From Burkholderiaceae bacterium (lineage in GTDB: Bacteria > Pseudomonadota > Gammaproteobacteria > Burkholderiales > Burkholderiaceae_B): DNA of 64,000 nucleotides. Of this stretch, positions 43,968 to 52,743 are shown piece after piece. Location: contig JAOATE010000073.1 of the NCBI GenBank assembly GCA_030158305.1, positions 25,988 through 89,987 on the forward strand, given 5' to 3'. The notes under the pieces are model-generated. The model searched no databases, had not been told where the DNA came from, and worked only from the letters and a program-made list of their open reading frames with translations. The position numbers and the translations under genes were made by a program. Position 1 is the stretch's first letter; every line of letters starts with the position of its first letter.

Positions 43968-44798
43968 TTATATCCAGAGCCACGCACCCACCACCAGACC
44001 CAGTGCGATTCGGTACCACGCAAACGCACGATAGGTGTGTCGAGACACAAATACAAGAATGGCGCGCACCACTACCAACGCGCACACAAACGCACTGACA
44101 AAGCCCACAGCGATCGCCAACATATCTTGCTGACTCAGCAAATGTGCGTGCTTGTAAAAGTCGTAGACAGCCGCGGCCAACATCGTTGGGATCGCAAGAA
44201 AGAACGAAAACTCTGTCGCGGTCTTGCGCTGAATGCCAGACAGCATGCCGGCAATGATGGTCGAGCCCGAGCGAGAAGTACCCGGCACCATCGCGAGACA
44301 TTGCGCACAGCCCACGATCAAGGCTTGTTTCCAGGTGATTTTTTCAATGGTTTGCACTTGATTGGCGGGCGCATCCGCACTGTTGGCTGGGCGTTTGCGC
44401 TCGACCCAAAGCATAATCAAGCCACCCAACACTAGGGTCACGACCACCACACCAGGATGAAAAAACAAGGCCTTAATCGCCTTGATGAACAAGAGCCCAA
44501 CAATCGCAGAAGGCAAAAAAGCGATCAATAAGTTACGCGTAAAGGCGACTTCGACAGGCTCGAGACGCAGTGTGCCTCGAACCATCTGGAACAAACGATG
44601 ACGAAAAATCCATACAACAGCCAAAATTGAGCCGAGCTGAATCACCACTTCAAAAACTTTGGCCTCGTTTGACTCAAAGCTGATCCAGTCACCAAAGAGA
44701 ATTAAATGGCCAGTGCTCGAAATGGGCAAAAACTCGGTGATGCCCTCTACGATGCCTAGAAAAAACGCTTTCCACAAATAGATTGTTTGCTCGGTCAT
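43968..44798 (-). CDS. uppP: Undecaprenyl-diphosphatase
   Basis: A 276-residue BacA/UppP integral membrane phosphatase. The signature EGITEFLPISSTGHL (about 19-33) and the second motif PGTSRSGSTI (about 168-177) hold the catalytic Glu, Ser and Arg residues. It recycles undecaprenyl pyrophosphate for peptidoglycan and O-antigen synthesis, and extra copies raise bacitracin tolerance. It sits at the end of a metabolic operon, an unremarkable but unrelated neighbourhood. Confidence 0.93.
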   Translation of the reverse strand: MTEQTIYLWKAFFLGIVEGITEFLPISSTGHLILFGDWISFESNEAKVFEVVIQLGSILAVVWIFRHRLFQMVRGTLRLEPVEVAFTRNLLIAFLPSAIVGLLFIKAIKALFFHPGVVVVTLVLGGLIMLWVERKRPANSADAPANQVQTIEKITWKQALIVGCAQCLAMVPGTSRSGSTIIAGMLSGIQRKTATEFSFFLAIPTMLAAAVYDFYKHAHLLSQQDMLAIAVGFVSAFVCALVVVRAILVFVSRHTYRAFAWYRIALGLVVGAWLWI

Positions 44799-44866
44799 GC
44801 CGATCTTGCCCCTAAACTCGCTTTCTAAAGAATCGACATTATCACCGCAATTGAAGCGGTCAACAC

Positions 44867-45463
44867 TCAGTCGGAGGTTGGCGTCGCAATCGACCGAGCA
44901 GAAACAAACTCACCGTTTGTGCCGATTTTGACCAACAACACCTCCCCTTGGCCCACAGAGACCCCAGCAAATGCTGAAATATTGACCTGATGCGTCACTA
45001 AAATCATGGGTTTTTGCGGTGTAGGCGCCTTGAACCGCTGTGCGAGCAAGACCCTGAGTGCGCGTGTTTGCGGACCTGAGTCGCTCATACTTTGAAAAAA
45101 GGAACCGAGCTCAGGAACGGTTGTCACAGCGCCTAAAGCCAACAAGCTTGCGGTCTCCTCGCAGCGACACCATGCGCTACTGAGCACGACTGCGGATTCG
45201 ATACCTTGGCGCTTGAGCCAAACGCCCAGTTCTTTTGCTTGTTTGCGACCACGCTCACCCAGATTTCTTTGCGTGGAACAATCACCTAGCTTGAAGCCTG
45301 GCGGATCGCTATAGCCCGGGGCATCTGCGTGGCGAATCATCAATACGTGCTGCCCATCCGTGAGCGCACTCAACAGAGACGAGCTCTGCGCTGGCCAGGA
45401 AAAGATTGCCGTACAAACGGATAACAGCATCACCCACAATGTTTTTTTCATGCTCTCGCTCAA
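44867..45463 (-). CDS. Exported histidine-phosphatase-family protein
   Basis: A 198-residue branch-1 histidine phosphatase. After a signal sequence (LWVMLLSVCTAIFSWPAQS), the phospho-His motif RHADAP (usual RHG/RHA) is followed by a NLGERGRKQAKELG motif and a late THQVNI containing the second His. The start overlaps the upstream MFS gene by 4 bases. It may be a periplasmic or lipoprotein-like phosphatase or a diverged non-phosphatase. Function is unassigned. Confidence 0.78.
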   Translation of the reverse strand: MSESMKKTLWVMLLSVCTAIFSWPAQSSSLLSALTDGQHVLMIRHADAPGYSDPPGFKLGDCSTQRNLGERGRKQAKELGVWLKRQGIESAVVLSSAWCRCEETASLLALGAVTTVPELGSFFQSMSDSGPQTRALRVLLAQRFKAPTPQKPMILVTHQVNISAFAGVSVGQGEVLLVKIGTNGEFVSARSIATPTSD

Positions 45464-46740
45464 CCAAACTTTCTAAGTTCACGATAAACCCAGAAGGGAG
45501 AAACCGCCAGAATGACATTTAACATGGAAAAAATAATGCTGGCCTGATAACCCCCAGTCCAGTCATATAAAAAGCCAGACATCATCGCTCCCGTTGCCGC
45601 ACCGACTGACATACAGGCATAGGTCACGCCGTAGATCGTGGCCAAACCTGGACCTGGAAACAGCTTGGAGCACACGCCCGAAATAATCGGCCCCCTCGCC
45701 CCCTGCGCGATCCCAAAGAACACCACAAATGACATTAAAAACCAGTGGGAGGGAAAATAACTCAATGCCAACAAACTCGCGAGACCGAGTGTGGTGCACA
45801 TAAACGAGAGTGTCGCTGTTCGCCTTGGACCTAAGACATCCGCTAAACGGCCCGCTGAACCCACACCCAAGACAGACAACATACCTGCAAAGCCAAACGC
45901 ACTCGCTGCCTCAATCGGGGTAAATCCGGTTGAGACTAAATAGGCGATCATTTGTACCAAAACGGTATAGACCACCACTGAGGTAAAAAAGAACGCTTGC
46001 GCTAAGCCCCAAAAGCCGGAATGTCGCAATGCTGCCCGTAAGGGTGAGGATATTGATTGAACCGATGTGTTGGGGCTCGCCGAAGCAACATCGACCGCAC
46101 GTTGACTATTGCTGAGCTTCTCACGCGCGCCATAGCCAGCGCGAATGACGCGCCAGGGCAACAACATGACGATGGGCAAGGCGATCAGCAAGCTCCCCCC
46201 CATCACATGATAGGCATCACGCCATCCCACTGCTTGATTGAGATATTGCGCGAACGGCACCAAAACAAGCGTTCCCGCACCAAAGCCTGCATAAGCAATA
46301 CCAATCGCTGTGCTGGTGCTATGAGGAAACCATCGGCTGATCAAACTGGCAGAAGGCACCATGCCGATGGCGGAGATACCAATTCCACCGGCCACACCGA
46401 TACACAGATGAAACTGCCATAACTGCGTCAGATTGCCCGCTAAAAAGTATCCGAGACCCAGGCTGCCCACACCTAACAAGTAAACCAGACGAGGCCCCCA
46501 GCGATCGAACAGGATGCCCACAAAAGGCGCGGACAAACCATTCGCGACCATATAGATACTGTAGACACTCGAAAGTTCGGAACGGGTCCACCCAAACTCA
46601 GTCTCAAGCGGCAACAGAAACGTCACGTAGGTATCGCCGATCCCACGCCCAAGCATGTTGAAGACAAAGCAAATCAACAGGACCACCAACGCCATTTTGG
46701 CGTCGGGCAGTTGTCGTCTCGGTCCCGCTTGCCACATCAT
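45460..46740 (-). CDS. MFS transporter (putative dicarboxylate/monocarboxylate uptake)
   Basis: A 426-residue MFS carrier resembling the oxalate/formate antiporter and monocarboxylate-transporter-like branch (TRSELSSVYSIYMVANGLSAPFVGILFDRWGPR). Twelve hydrophobic helices are evident. It is downstream of the MaoC, acyl-CoA dehydrogenase, CaiB and CitE genes, so it is the best candidate importer for the acid they degrade. The acid is inferred, not shown. Confidence 0.85.
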   Translation of the reverse strand: MMWQAGPRRQLPDAKMALVVLLICFVFNMLGRGIGDTYVTFLLPLETEFGWTRSELSSVYSIYMVANGLSAPFVGILFDRWGPRLVYLLGVGSLGLGYFLAGNLTQLWQFHLCIGVAGGIGISAIGMVPSASLISRWFPHSTSTAIGIAYAGFGAGTLVLVPFAQYLNQAVGWRDAYHVMGGSLLIALPIVMLLPWRVIRAGYGAREKLSNSQRAVDVASASPNTSVQSISSPLRAALRHSGFWGLAQAFFFTSVVVYTVLVQMIAYLVSTGFTPIEAASAFGFAGMLSVLGVGSAGRLADVLGPRRTATLSFMCTTLGLASLLALSYFPSHWFLMSFVVFFGIAQGARGPIISGVCSKLFPGPGLATIYGVTYACMSVGAATGAMMSGFLYDWTGGYQASIIFSMLNVILAVSPFWVYRELRKFG

Positions 46741-46759
46741 CGTTTTTTTGACACTTGCA

Positions 46760-47212
46760 TCAAACCGGTTTGCACTTCATAAAACCGGAACGACGACAGA
46801 TACACACGACCTCTCCACGCTGATTGATCCCATGATGTTCAAACTCGACAATACCTGCATCGCTGCGCGACTTGCTCAGACGCTTGGACACAATCGTAGT
46901 CTCCACACGGATCGTATCGCCATAAAACACGGGACTTGGAAAACGCGTATCCGTCATCCCTAGATTGGCAATGGTCGTGCCAAGCGTGGTTTCACCCACC
47001 GAGATTCCGATCACCAAGCCTAAGGTAAACAAGCTGTTGACTAAGATTCGCCCGAACTCAGTCTTGGAGGCAAACTCAGCATCCAGATGCAAGGGCTGTG
47101 GATTCATGGTCAAGGTCGAAAACAACACATTGTCCATTTCAGTCACAGTGCGCGTCATCGCATGTTTAAACACCTGACCCACTTCAAATTCTTCGAAATA
47201 CAAACCAGCCAT
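46760..47212 (-). CDS. MaoC-family hydratase/dehydratase
   Basis: A 150-residue single hotdog MaoC domain starting at the ATG at 47212, which follows an AGGAG site. The hydratase-2 motif region ([31 protein letters not shown]) contains the catalytic His and neighbouring Asp of the family. It lies 19 bases upstream of the MFS gene and 9 bases downstream of the acyl-CoA dehydrogenase gene. Family members hydrate mesaconyl-CoA or itaconyl-CoA among other substrates. Confidence 0.85.
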   Translation of the reverse strand: MAGLYFEEFEVGQVFKHAMTRTVTEMDNVLFSTLTMNPQPLHLDAEFASKTEFGRILVNSLFTLGLVIGISVGETTLGTTIANLGMTDTRFPSPVFYGDTIRVETTIVSKRLSKSRSDAGIVEFEHHGINQRGEVVCICRRSGFMKCKPV

Positions 47213-47221
47213 CACAATCTC

Positions 47222-48394
47222 CTAATAGGATTTGGGTAAGCCCAGCACGCGCTCGGCAATAAAGCACAACACCAACTGAGGACTCACGGGAGCGATACGT
47301 GTGATCAGGACCTCGCGCAAATAGCGCTCCACATGGTATTCCTTGGCGTAACCAAACCCACCATGCGTCATTACTGCTTGCTGACACGCATTAAAGCCGG
47401 CTTCGCCAGCAAGGTATTTTGCCGCATTGGCTTGCGCGCCACACGACTCGCCTTTGTCAAACAGTGTCGCAGCGTTAAACACCATCAGATTCGCGGCCTC
47501 CAGCTCCATCCAGTTTGCGGCGAGCGGATGTTGAATGCCTTGATTCATCCCGATTGGACGATCAAACACAATCCGTTCCTTGGCGTATTCAGTCGCACGC
47601 TTAAGCGCCGCGCGTCCCAAACCAATACCTTCTGCAGCAATCAGGATGCGCTCGGCATTCATCCCATGCATGATGTAATGAAAGCCTTTGCCTTCCTCGC
47701 CAATTCGGTCTTCGACCGGCACCTTGAGCCCATCGATGAACAACTCGTTTGAGTCCACCGCTTTACGACCCATTTTCTCAATCTCGTGCACACGCACAAA
47801 ATTGCGATCAAGATCGGTATAAAACAGACTCAAGCCATCGGTGTGTTTTTTGCATTCTTCAAGCGGCGTCGTACGCGCCAAGATCAGCATTTTCTCGGCG
47901 ACCTGCGCAGTCGAAATCCATACCTTGGTTCCACTCAACACATAATGATCACCCTGGCGGTCCGCTTTTACTTTGAGCTGGGTGGTGTTGAGCCCTGTGT
48001 TGGGCTCGGTCACCGCAAAACATGCGCGCTCGCGGCCCTCAATCAAAGGCGGCAGCATCCGCATTTTTTGCTCTTCGGTCGCGAACTGTACGACAGGGTT
48101 TAAACCAAAGATATTCATATGCACGGATGAGGCACCAGTCATACCGGCACCGGATTCGCTGATGGCTTGCATCATGATGGTGGCTTCGGTGATCCCTAGG
48201 CCAGAACCACCGTATTGCTCAGGAATACAAATTCCCAGCCAGCCGTCTTTGGCGAGTGCCTGATGCAACTCCACAGGAAAACCACCGTTACGATCTTTTT
48301 CCAACCAATACTGATCATCGAACTGTGCACAGATTTTATTGATCGCTTCGCGAATCGTCTGCTGTTCTTGTGAAAAAGAAAAATCCATCGTCAC
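47222..48394 (-). CDS. Acyl-CoA dehydrogenase
   Basis: A 390-residue flavin-dependent dehydrogenase with the signature blocks CFAVTEPNTGLNT (about 125-137), KVWISTAQVAEKML and THGGFGYAKEYHVERYLRE (343-361). The usual base in the IYEG segment is absent: the region reads TRIAPVSPQ (365-373). Glu248 in NAERILIAAEG is at the position used by isovaleryl-CoA and long-chain dehydrogenases, so it may be the base, favouring a branched or bulky substrate. Gene spacing to its neighbours is 9 and 22 bases. Confidence 0.9.
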   Translation of the reverse strand: MTMDFSFSQEQQTIREAINKICAQFDDQYWLEKDRNGGFPVELHQALAKDGWLGICIPEQYGGSGLGITEATIMMQAISESGAGMTGASSVHMNIFGLNPVVQFATEEQKMRMLPPLIEGRERACFAVTEPNTGLNTTQLKVKADRQGDHYVLSGTKVWISTAQVAEKMLILARTTPLEECKKHTDGLSLFYTDLDRNFVRVHEIEKMGRKAVDSNELFIDGLKVPVEDRIGEEGKGFHYIMHGMNAERILIAAEGIGLGRAALKRATEYAKERIVFDRPIGMNQGIQHPLAANWMELEAANLMVFNAATLFDKGESCGAQANAAKYLAGEAGFNACQQAVMTHGGFGYAKEYHVERYLREVLITRIAPVSPQLVLCFIAERVLGLPKSY

Positions 48395-48416
48395 TCCCTG
48401 ATACTTTTAAATTAGC

Positions 48417-49541
48417 TCATTGCTGAGCACTTTGACGCTCATTAAAAAAAACTTCTGTTTCCTGACCAATTCTTGGACTCACGCGTGTCACGGCAGGACG
48501 CTGCCGACCATTGACTGTCACGGGAAATGGAACAAACTTCTGATCCTCTTGTTGTGCCACCCGCACCCTTGTGCGCAAGTGCGCAGAGTTCGCCGCTTGT
48601 GCCGGCGTCACGCAGACTTCAAAGGGAATATCGCTGCCCTCTAGTCTCTGACACCATTGCTCTAGTGTTTGTGAACGCACCAAGGCCTTGAGCTGAGTGG
48701 TCAGCTCATCACCGCGTGTCCGACGTGCTTGCTCATCCAAGTCCCGGCACTCAGATAGGCCGCCCGCTAAAGAAGCCGTGCGATCACAGAACACTTGCCA
48801 ATAATGATCTTCCATCAAGCCCAGTGCGAGTGTTTGACCATCCGCGGTTTGATACAAATCATTGCCAGGAAATAAATGACCCGTGAGATCGACCTGCTCG
48901 TCCAATCCGTGTCGCGTTGCGGCACAGAAAAACATCGACTCGAAAATACTGAGATCAAGATGGGCCGATTGACCCGTGAGATCGCGTTCACGGAGCGCTG
49001 CGAGGATAGCATTTGAAGCCATCATGCCCGCCACGAGATCGCCGACCGGCAAGCCTGAACGCGCTGGAGCTTGGCCCCAACTCCCCGAATGTGACATCGC
49101 CCCCGCCGCTGCACTATAGGTCAGATCATGGCCTGACTTGGCACGCCAAGGTCCATCCTGACCAAAACCGGACATTGAGCAATAAATAATTTTAGGATTG
49201 TGGCTGCGCGCCACCTCCAAGCCAATCCCGATACGCGCGGCTACCCCAGGTCGAAAAGATTCAACGACCACATCGGCCCAGCGCATCAACTCAGCCACAC
49301 GCGCTGCACTCGCCGGATCCTTGAGATCAAGCATCACACCGCGTTTATTTCGATTGAGCGTATTAAACACGCCGGGCAAGAGACTCCTGGCAGGATCGCC
49401 ATGTGGTGATTCGATTTTCACAACCTCTGCACCCAGATCTGCCAACAACACAGTCGAAAGCGGACCGGGCAACAGCACAGAGAAATCAGCGATGCGAACG
49501 CCTTTCAAAGGCTGCCATGCCGAACTCTGATCCACCGTCAT
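48417..49541 (-). CDS. CaiB/BaiF-family CoA-transferase (operon copy 2)
   Basis: A 374-residue class III CoA-transferase (KGVRIADFSVLLPGPLSTVLLADLGAEVVKIE; catalytic Asp in SGLPVGDLVAGMMASNAILAAL). It overlaps the other copy by one base (TAATG), so the two are translated together. The C-terminal part is shorter than that of copy 1. It may be a separate transferase or a partner subunit in a heteromeric enzyme. Confidence 0.88.
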   Translation of the reverse strand: MTVDQSSAWQPLKGVRIADFSVLLPGPLSTVLLADLGAEVVKIESPHGDPARSLLPGVFNTLNRNKRGVMLDLKDPASAARVAELMRWADVVVESFRPGVAARIGIGLEVARSHNPKIIYCSMSGFGQDGPWRAKSGHDLTYSAAAGAMSHSGSWGQAPARSGLPVGDLVAGMMASNAILAALRERDLTGQSAHLDLSIFESMFFCAATRHGLDEQVDLTGHLFPGNDLYQTADGQTLALGLMEDHYWQVFCDRTASLAGGLSECRDLDEQARRTRGDELTTQLKALVRSQTLEQWCQRLEGSDIPFEVCVTPAQAANSAHLRTRVRVAQQEDQKFVPFPVTVNGRQRPAVTRVSPRIGQETEVFFNERQSAQQ

Positions 49542-50767
49542 TACGCTTCCTTGGGCATCACGGCAGTCTGCGTGACACCTTGGCGGATAAAGGAAGCAAT
49601 TGATTCATCGCTATAGCCCAGTTCACGCAAAATTTCTTCGCTGTGCTGTCCCAACATCGGCGCAGGACGTCCCGCCACAGGTTGGCTTTCAGACCATGTG
49701 GTGGGGACATCCACGCGACGAATACGTCCCTCTGAGGGGTGGTCTTCCCACTGAAAGAAATGAATCGCTTCGAGATGCGGATCTTCAAAAATCGTTTCAA
49801 GGTCATGCAACGGCATACTGGGGATATCAGCTTTTTCAAGCAGATTGAGCCACTCTTGCGTGGTGCGTTCCAGAAAGAATTTAGCCACCAAGCCCTGCAA
49901 ATCATTGATGTGCTGCGTGCGAATACTCAAGTTTTTAAAACGCGGATCATTTTCAAAAATATCCGATCGACCAATCGCACTAAAAAACGAGGCCCACTGC
50001 TTGTCGTTATAAATCACGGCGCAAACATAACTGTCCGAGGTTTTATAAGGTCGCCTTTCTGGCGCCAGCAAACGCGGATAGCCTGGAGGTCCAAACTGCG
50101 GGTCAAAGGTTTTGCCACCAATATGATCACTGAGCAAGTGACTGATCATTGTTTCAAACATCGGAATATCGATCCGCTGTCCGCGTCCGGTTTTTTCACG
50201 GTGGTACAACGCGGCACAAATAGAAGAGGTGGCATAGAGCCCTACCGTGCGATCCACAAGGTTGGAAGGCACATAACGAGGCACGTCCGAACCCGCTTGC
50301 TTGATCAAGGACGGCAAACCAATCGCCCCCTGAATCAGATCATCAAAGGCCGGCTTGTGCGCATAGGGGCCATCCTGACCAAAACCAAAAGTCCCTGCGT
50401 ACAAAATACGGGGATTGATTTCACTGACGACTTCGTAGCTCAAGCCCAGTCGGGCCATCGCTTGAGGCCGCACGTTATAGAGCAAGATGTCAGCGGTTGC
50501 GATCAGCTTTTTGATCGCTTCGAGGCCCTCGGATTGTTTGACATCGAGCACCATGCCGCGCTTGCTGCGGTTGACGTGCAGATAAAGCGAGCCCATGCGT
50601 GGATGCAGCATCGGTCCGACGTCGCGCACCATATCGCCTTGGGGGGATTCGACTTTGATGACATCAGCACCCATGTCGCCCATCAACTGCGCCGCATACG
50701 GCCCCATCAAAATCGATGTCATATCAATGACACGCACACCATCCAAAGGACCTACCATGATCGTCAA
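49541..50767 (-). CDS. CaiB/BaiF-family CoA-transferase (operon copy 1)
   Basis: A 408-residue class III CoA-transferase (DGVRVIDMTSILMGPYAAQLMGDMGADVIKVE; catalytic Asp in VPSNLVDRTVGLYATSSICAAL). It follows the CitE-like gene by 13 bases and abuts copy 2. Adjacent, non-identical class III genes are known to form heteromers, for example the succinyl-CoA:malate CoA-transferase SmtAB of Chloroflexus. That is a precedent, not proof. Confidence 0.88.
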   Translation of the reverse strand: MTIMVGPLDGVRVIDMTSILMGPYAAQLMGDMGADVIKVESPQGDMVRDVGPMLHPRMGSLYLHVNRSKRGMVLDVKQSEGLEAIKKLIATADILLYNVRPQAMARLGLSYEVVSEINPRILYAGTFGFGQDGPYAHKPAFDDLIQGAIGLPSLIKQAGSDVPRYVPSNLVDRTVGLYATSSICAALYHREKTGRGQRIDIPMFETMISHLLSDHIGGKTFDPQFGPPGYPRLLAPERRPYKTSDSYVCAVIYNDKQWASFFSAIGRSDIFENDPRFKNLSIRTQHINDLQGLVAKFFLERTTQEWLNLLEKADIPSMPLHDLETIFEDPHLEAIHFFQWEDHPSEGRIRRVDVPTTWSESQPVAGRPAPMLGQHSEEILRELGYSDESIASFIRQGVTQTAVMPKEA

Positions 50768-50780
50768 ACTCCTCGAGGCT

Positions 50781-51686
50781 TTAGGCGAGTTGCGCCGCAG
50801 CGATAATTTTTTTAGCTAAGCGCAAATGCGGCGTATCCAACATTTTTCCATCCATGGTCGCCACACCCACGCTCGCGCTCGCAGCAAAAGCAGCAATGAC
50901 GCGAGCTGCCCATTCTTGGGTGGCGGCATCGGGCGTCATCGCCGCATTAATCACGGGTACCTGCCCGGGATGAATCGCAGCTTTCGCTGAAAAACCATCT
51001 CGATAGGCTTGTCGCGTTTCGCGCGTCAACGCCTCGACGTTGTTAATTTCCGTCGGCACAGTATCAATGGCAGGCACGCCCGCGGCTGAGGCCGCGAACA
51101 GACAGAGCGAACGCACAAGCTTGAAGGGGGTGGTCCACTCAGAAGTCCCCTCTTCCTTGTTGGTTAACGCGCCAATATCGCCCGACAAGTCTTCCGCCCC
51201 CCACATCATGCCGGCCAATCGCGGCGTTGCGCCCCGATATTCATTCAAACCTGCCAACGAATCAGCGGTTTCAGTAACAATGGCGATGATGGAGGTCAGT
51301 GCCTGGGTCGATGCGTCCGATCCAACCGATGATGTCTGCGGGTACAGATGCTCAAAGGCTTCGAGATAGGCTGACAGAAGAGCCAAATCGCGTGCGCCGG
51401 TTGACTTGGGCAACACCACACCAGCCGGGCGACAAGGCATCACAGCAGCCAAATCGGCCAGCGTCATGCCCGTTGTCAGCGCGTTGACACGCACATAGAG
51501 TTCAGGCGTTTTGAGACCGGCCTTTTTCACTTCATTCAAAAACTTGACCAACTCCACGCGACCTTCTTGTTTGCGAGAAGGAGAAACAGCATCCTCTAGA
51601 TCAAAAATCAGTACATCCGACCCGCTCTGCAAGGATTTTTCCAGCTTGCGTGGACTATCGGCGGGCACAAACAGCAAGGAACGCAT
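50781..51686 (-). CDS. CitE-like CoA-ester lyase (HpcH/HpaI aldolase family)
   Basis: A roughly 301-residue CitE/malyl-CoA-lyase-like TIM barrel. The N-terminal RSLLFVPADSPRKLEKSLQSGSDVLIFDLEDAVSPSRK and the later MMWGAEDLSGDIGA match the family's substrate Arg and Mg-binding Glu/Asp residues. Members cleave malyl-CoA or citramalyl-CoA to acetyl-CoA plus glyoxylate or pyruvate. The ATG at 51686 lies after a GGAGATGAGTG site. It is the first gene of the operon. The region upstream has a 16-base perfect palindrome. Confidence 0.88.
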   Translation of the reverse strand: MRSLLFVPADSPRKLEKSLQSGSDVLIFDLEDAVSPSRKQEGRVELVKFLNEVKKAGLKTPELYVRVNALTTGMTLADLAAVMPCRPAGVVLPKSTGARDLALLSAYLEAFEHLYPQTSSVGSDASTQALTSIIAIVTETADSLAGLNEYRGATPRLAGMMWGAEDLSGDIGALTNKEEGTSEWTTPFKLVRSLCLFAASAAGVPAIDTVPTEINNVEALTRETRQAYRDGFSAKAAIHPGQVPVINAAMTPDAATQEWAARVIAAFAASASVGVATMDGKMLDTPHLRLAKKIIAAAQLA

Positions 51687-51710
51687 CACTCATCTCCGTT
51701 ATTCAAACAC

Positions 51711-51726
51711 GGCATCGCGCGATGCC
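51711..51726. promoter_or_regulatory. 16-base perfect palindrome upstream of the CoA-ester operon
   Basis: GGCATCGC-GCGATGCC lies 25-40 bases upstream of the CitE-like start in the 118-base divergent region shared with the pfkB-like gene. It is a self-complementary 16-mer suited to a dimeric repressor, and on the plus strand it is followed by TTTAATTTT. With no plus-strand gene upstream, a terminator role is unlikely. Confidence 0.4.
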
Positions 51727-51804
51727 TTTAATTTTCTCCTTCGAGTATAGCGTGAGGGGATTCAGCGATAATTCGCAGGTGTCCTTAAAAAAGAGTGCCC
51801 CCGC

Positions 51805-52743
51805 ATGACGCAAATCGTGACGCTCACCATGAATCCCGCCCTTGATATTTCGACCTCCGTCGACAAGGTCGTCGCCACCCACAAGCTCAGGTGTCGAGAG
51901 GAAAAAACACAACCTGGGGGTGGGGGCATCAATATTTCACGTGTCGTCAGGCGTCTTGACACCCAAACGACGGCCATCTACCCCTCGGGTGGCTTTACGG
52001 GTCAGATTTTGACTCAACTGCTTGAAAACGAAGGCGTGCAGAGTCAGGGCATCCCGATTGCTCAGGAAACAAGGGAGTGCTTTACCGTTCACGAGACATC
52101 CAGCGGCAAGGACTTTCGCTTTTTATTACCTGGACCCATACTCACTCTCGCGGAGCAACAAGCTTGTGCCGACGCCCTGGCTCAGCGAGGAGACGCTGCT
52201 CGCTTTCTAGTTGCCAGCGGTAGTCTGCCTCCAGGCGTTTCGGACGACTTTTATGCTCGGCTCGCCAAGCGAGCAAAAGACCGCGGCCAGCATTTCGTGC
52301 TCGACACCTCAGGTCCAGCCTTGCGTGCGGCGCTTGAAGTCGGCGTCTACTTGTTTAAACCCAGCCTGCGTGAGCTCGAAGAACTGCTTGGACAAACGCT
52401 CTCAACGGAGGCTCAGTGGCATGAGGCCGCACGAGAGATTGTCGGGCGAGGTCAGGCTGAAATTGTTGCGCTCTCACTCGGTGAAGAGGGTGCGTTGCTC
52501 GTGACAGCCAAGCAAAGCTTTCGTGCGCCCGCCGTCCCTGTCAACGTCGTCAGCACGGTGGGGGCTGGCGACAATTTCGTCGCCGGTATTCTGTGGGGCC
52601 TGTGCAATCAACACGCACTGGAGCAGTCCTTTGGCTTCGGCATGGCGAGTGCCGCAGCAGCCGTCATGAACGTGGACTCAAACTTATGCGAACCCACGGA
52701 CCTGCATCGCCTCTACCAACTAGTGAGGATCACTCCTTTGTAA
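51805..52743 (+). CDS. pfkB: PfkB-type sugar-phosphate kinase (6-phosphofructokinase II-like)
   Basis: A 312-residue PfkB-family kinase. The start (LTMNPALDISTSVDKV), the LRCREEKTQPGGGGINISRVV block and the GAGDNFVAG anion hole and catalytic Asp are close to E. coli PfkB/LacC/FruK. The LRC and FEPGGGGIN-type block points to 6-phosphofructokinase II rather than FruK. It would phosphorylate fructose-6-phosphate or tagatose-6-phosphate. It converges on the DUF2889 gene and overlaps it by 14 bases. Confidence 0.82.
   Translation: MTQIVTLTMNPALDISTSVDKVVATHKLRCREEKTQPGGGGINISRVVRRLDTQTTAIYPSGGFTGQILTQLLENEGVQSQGIPIAQETRECFTVHETSSGKDFRFLLPGPILTLAEQQACADALAQRGDAARFLVASGSLPPGVSDDFYARLAKRAKDRGQHFVLDTSGPALRAALEVGVYLFKPSLRELEELLGQTLSTEAQWHEAAREIVGRGQAEIVALSLGEEGALLVTAKQSFRAPAVPVNVVSTVGAGDNFVAGILWGLCNQHALEQSFGFGMASAAAAVMNVDSNLCEPTDLHRLYQLVRITPL

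Noticed and set aside
44844-44862. Terminator after the histidine-phosphatase gene
   Set aside because: ACCGC/GCGGT is a 5-bp stem with no T-run. Too weak to list.
49739-50806. 355-residue plus-strand ORF
   Set aside because: Antisense to a CaiB/BaiF transferase with full-length family motifs. The translated sequence shows no recognisable domain.
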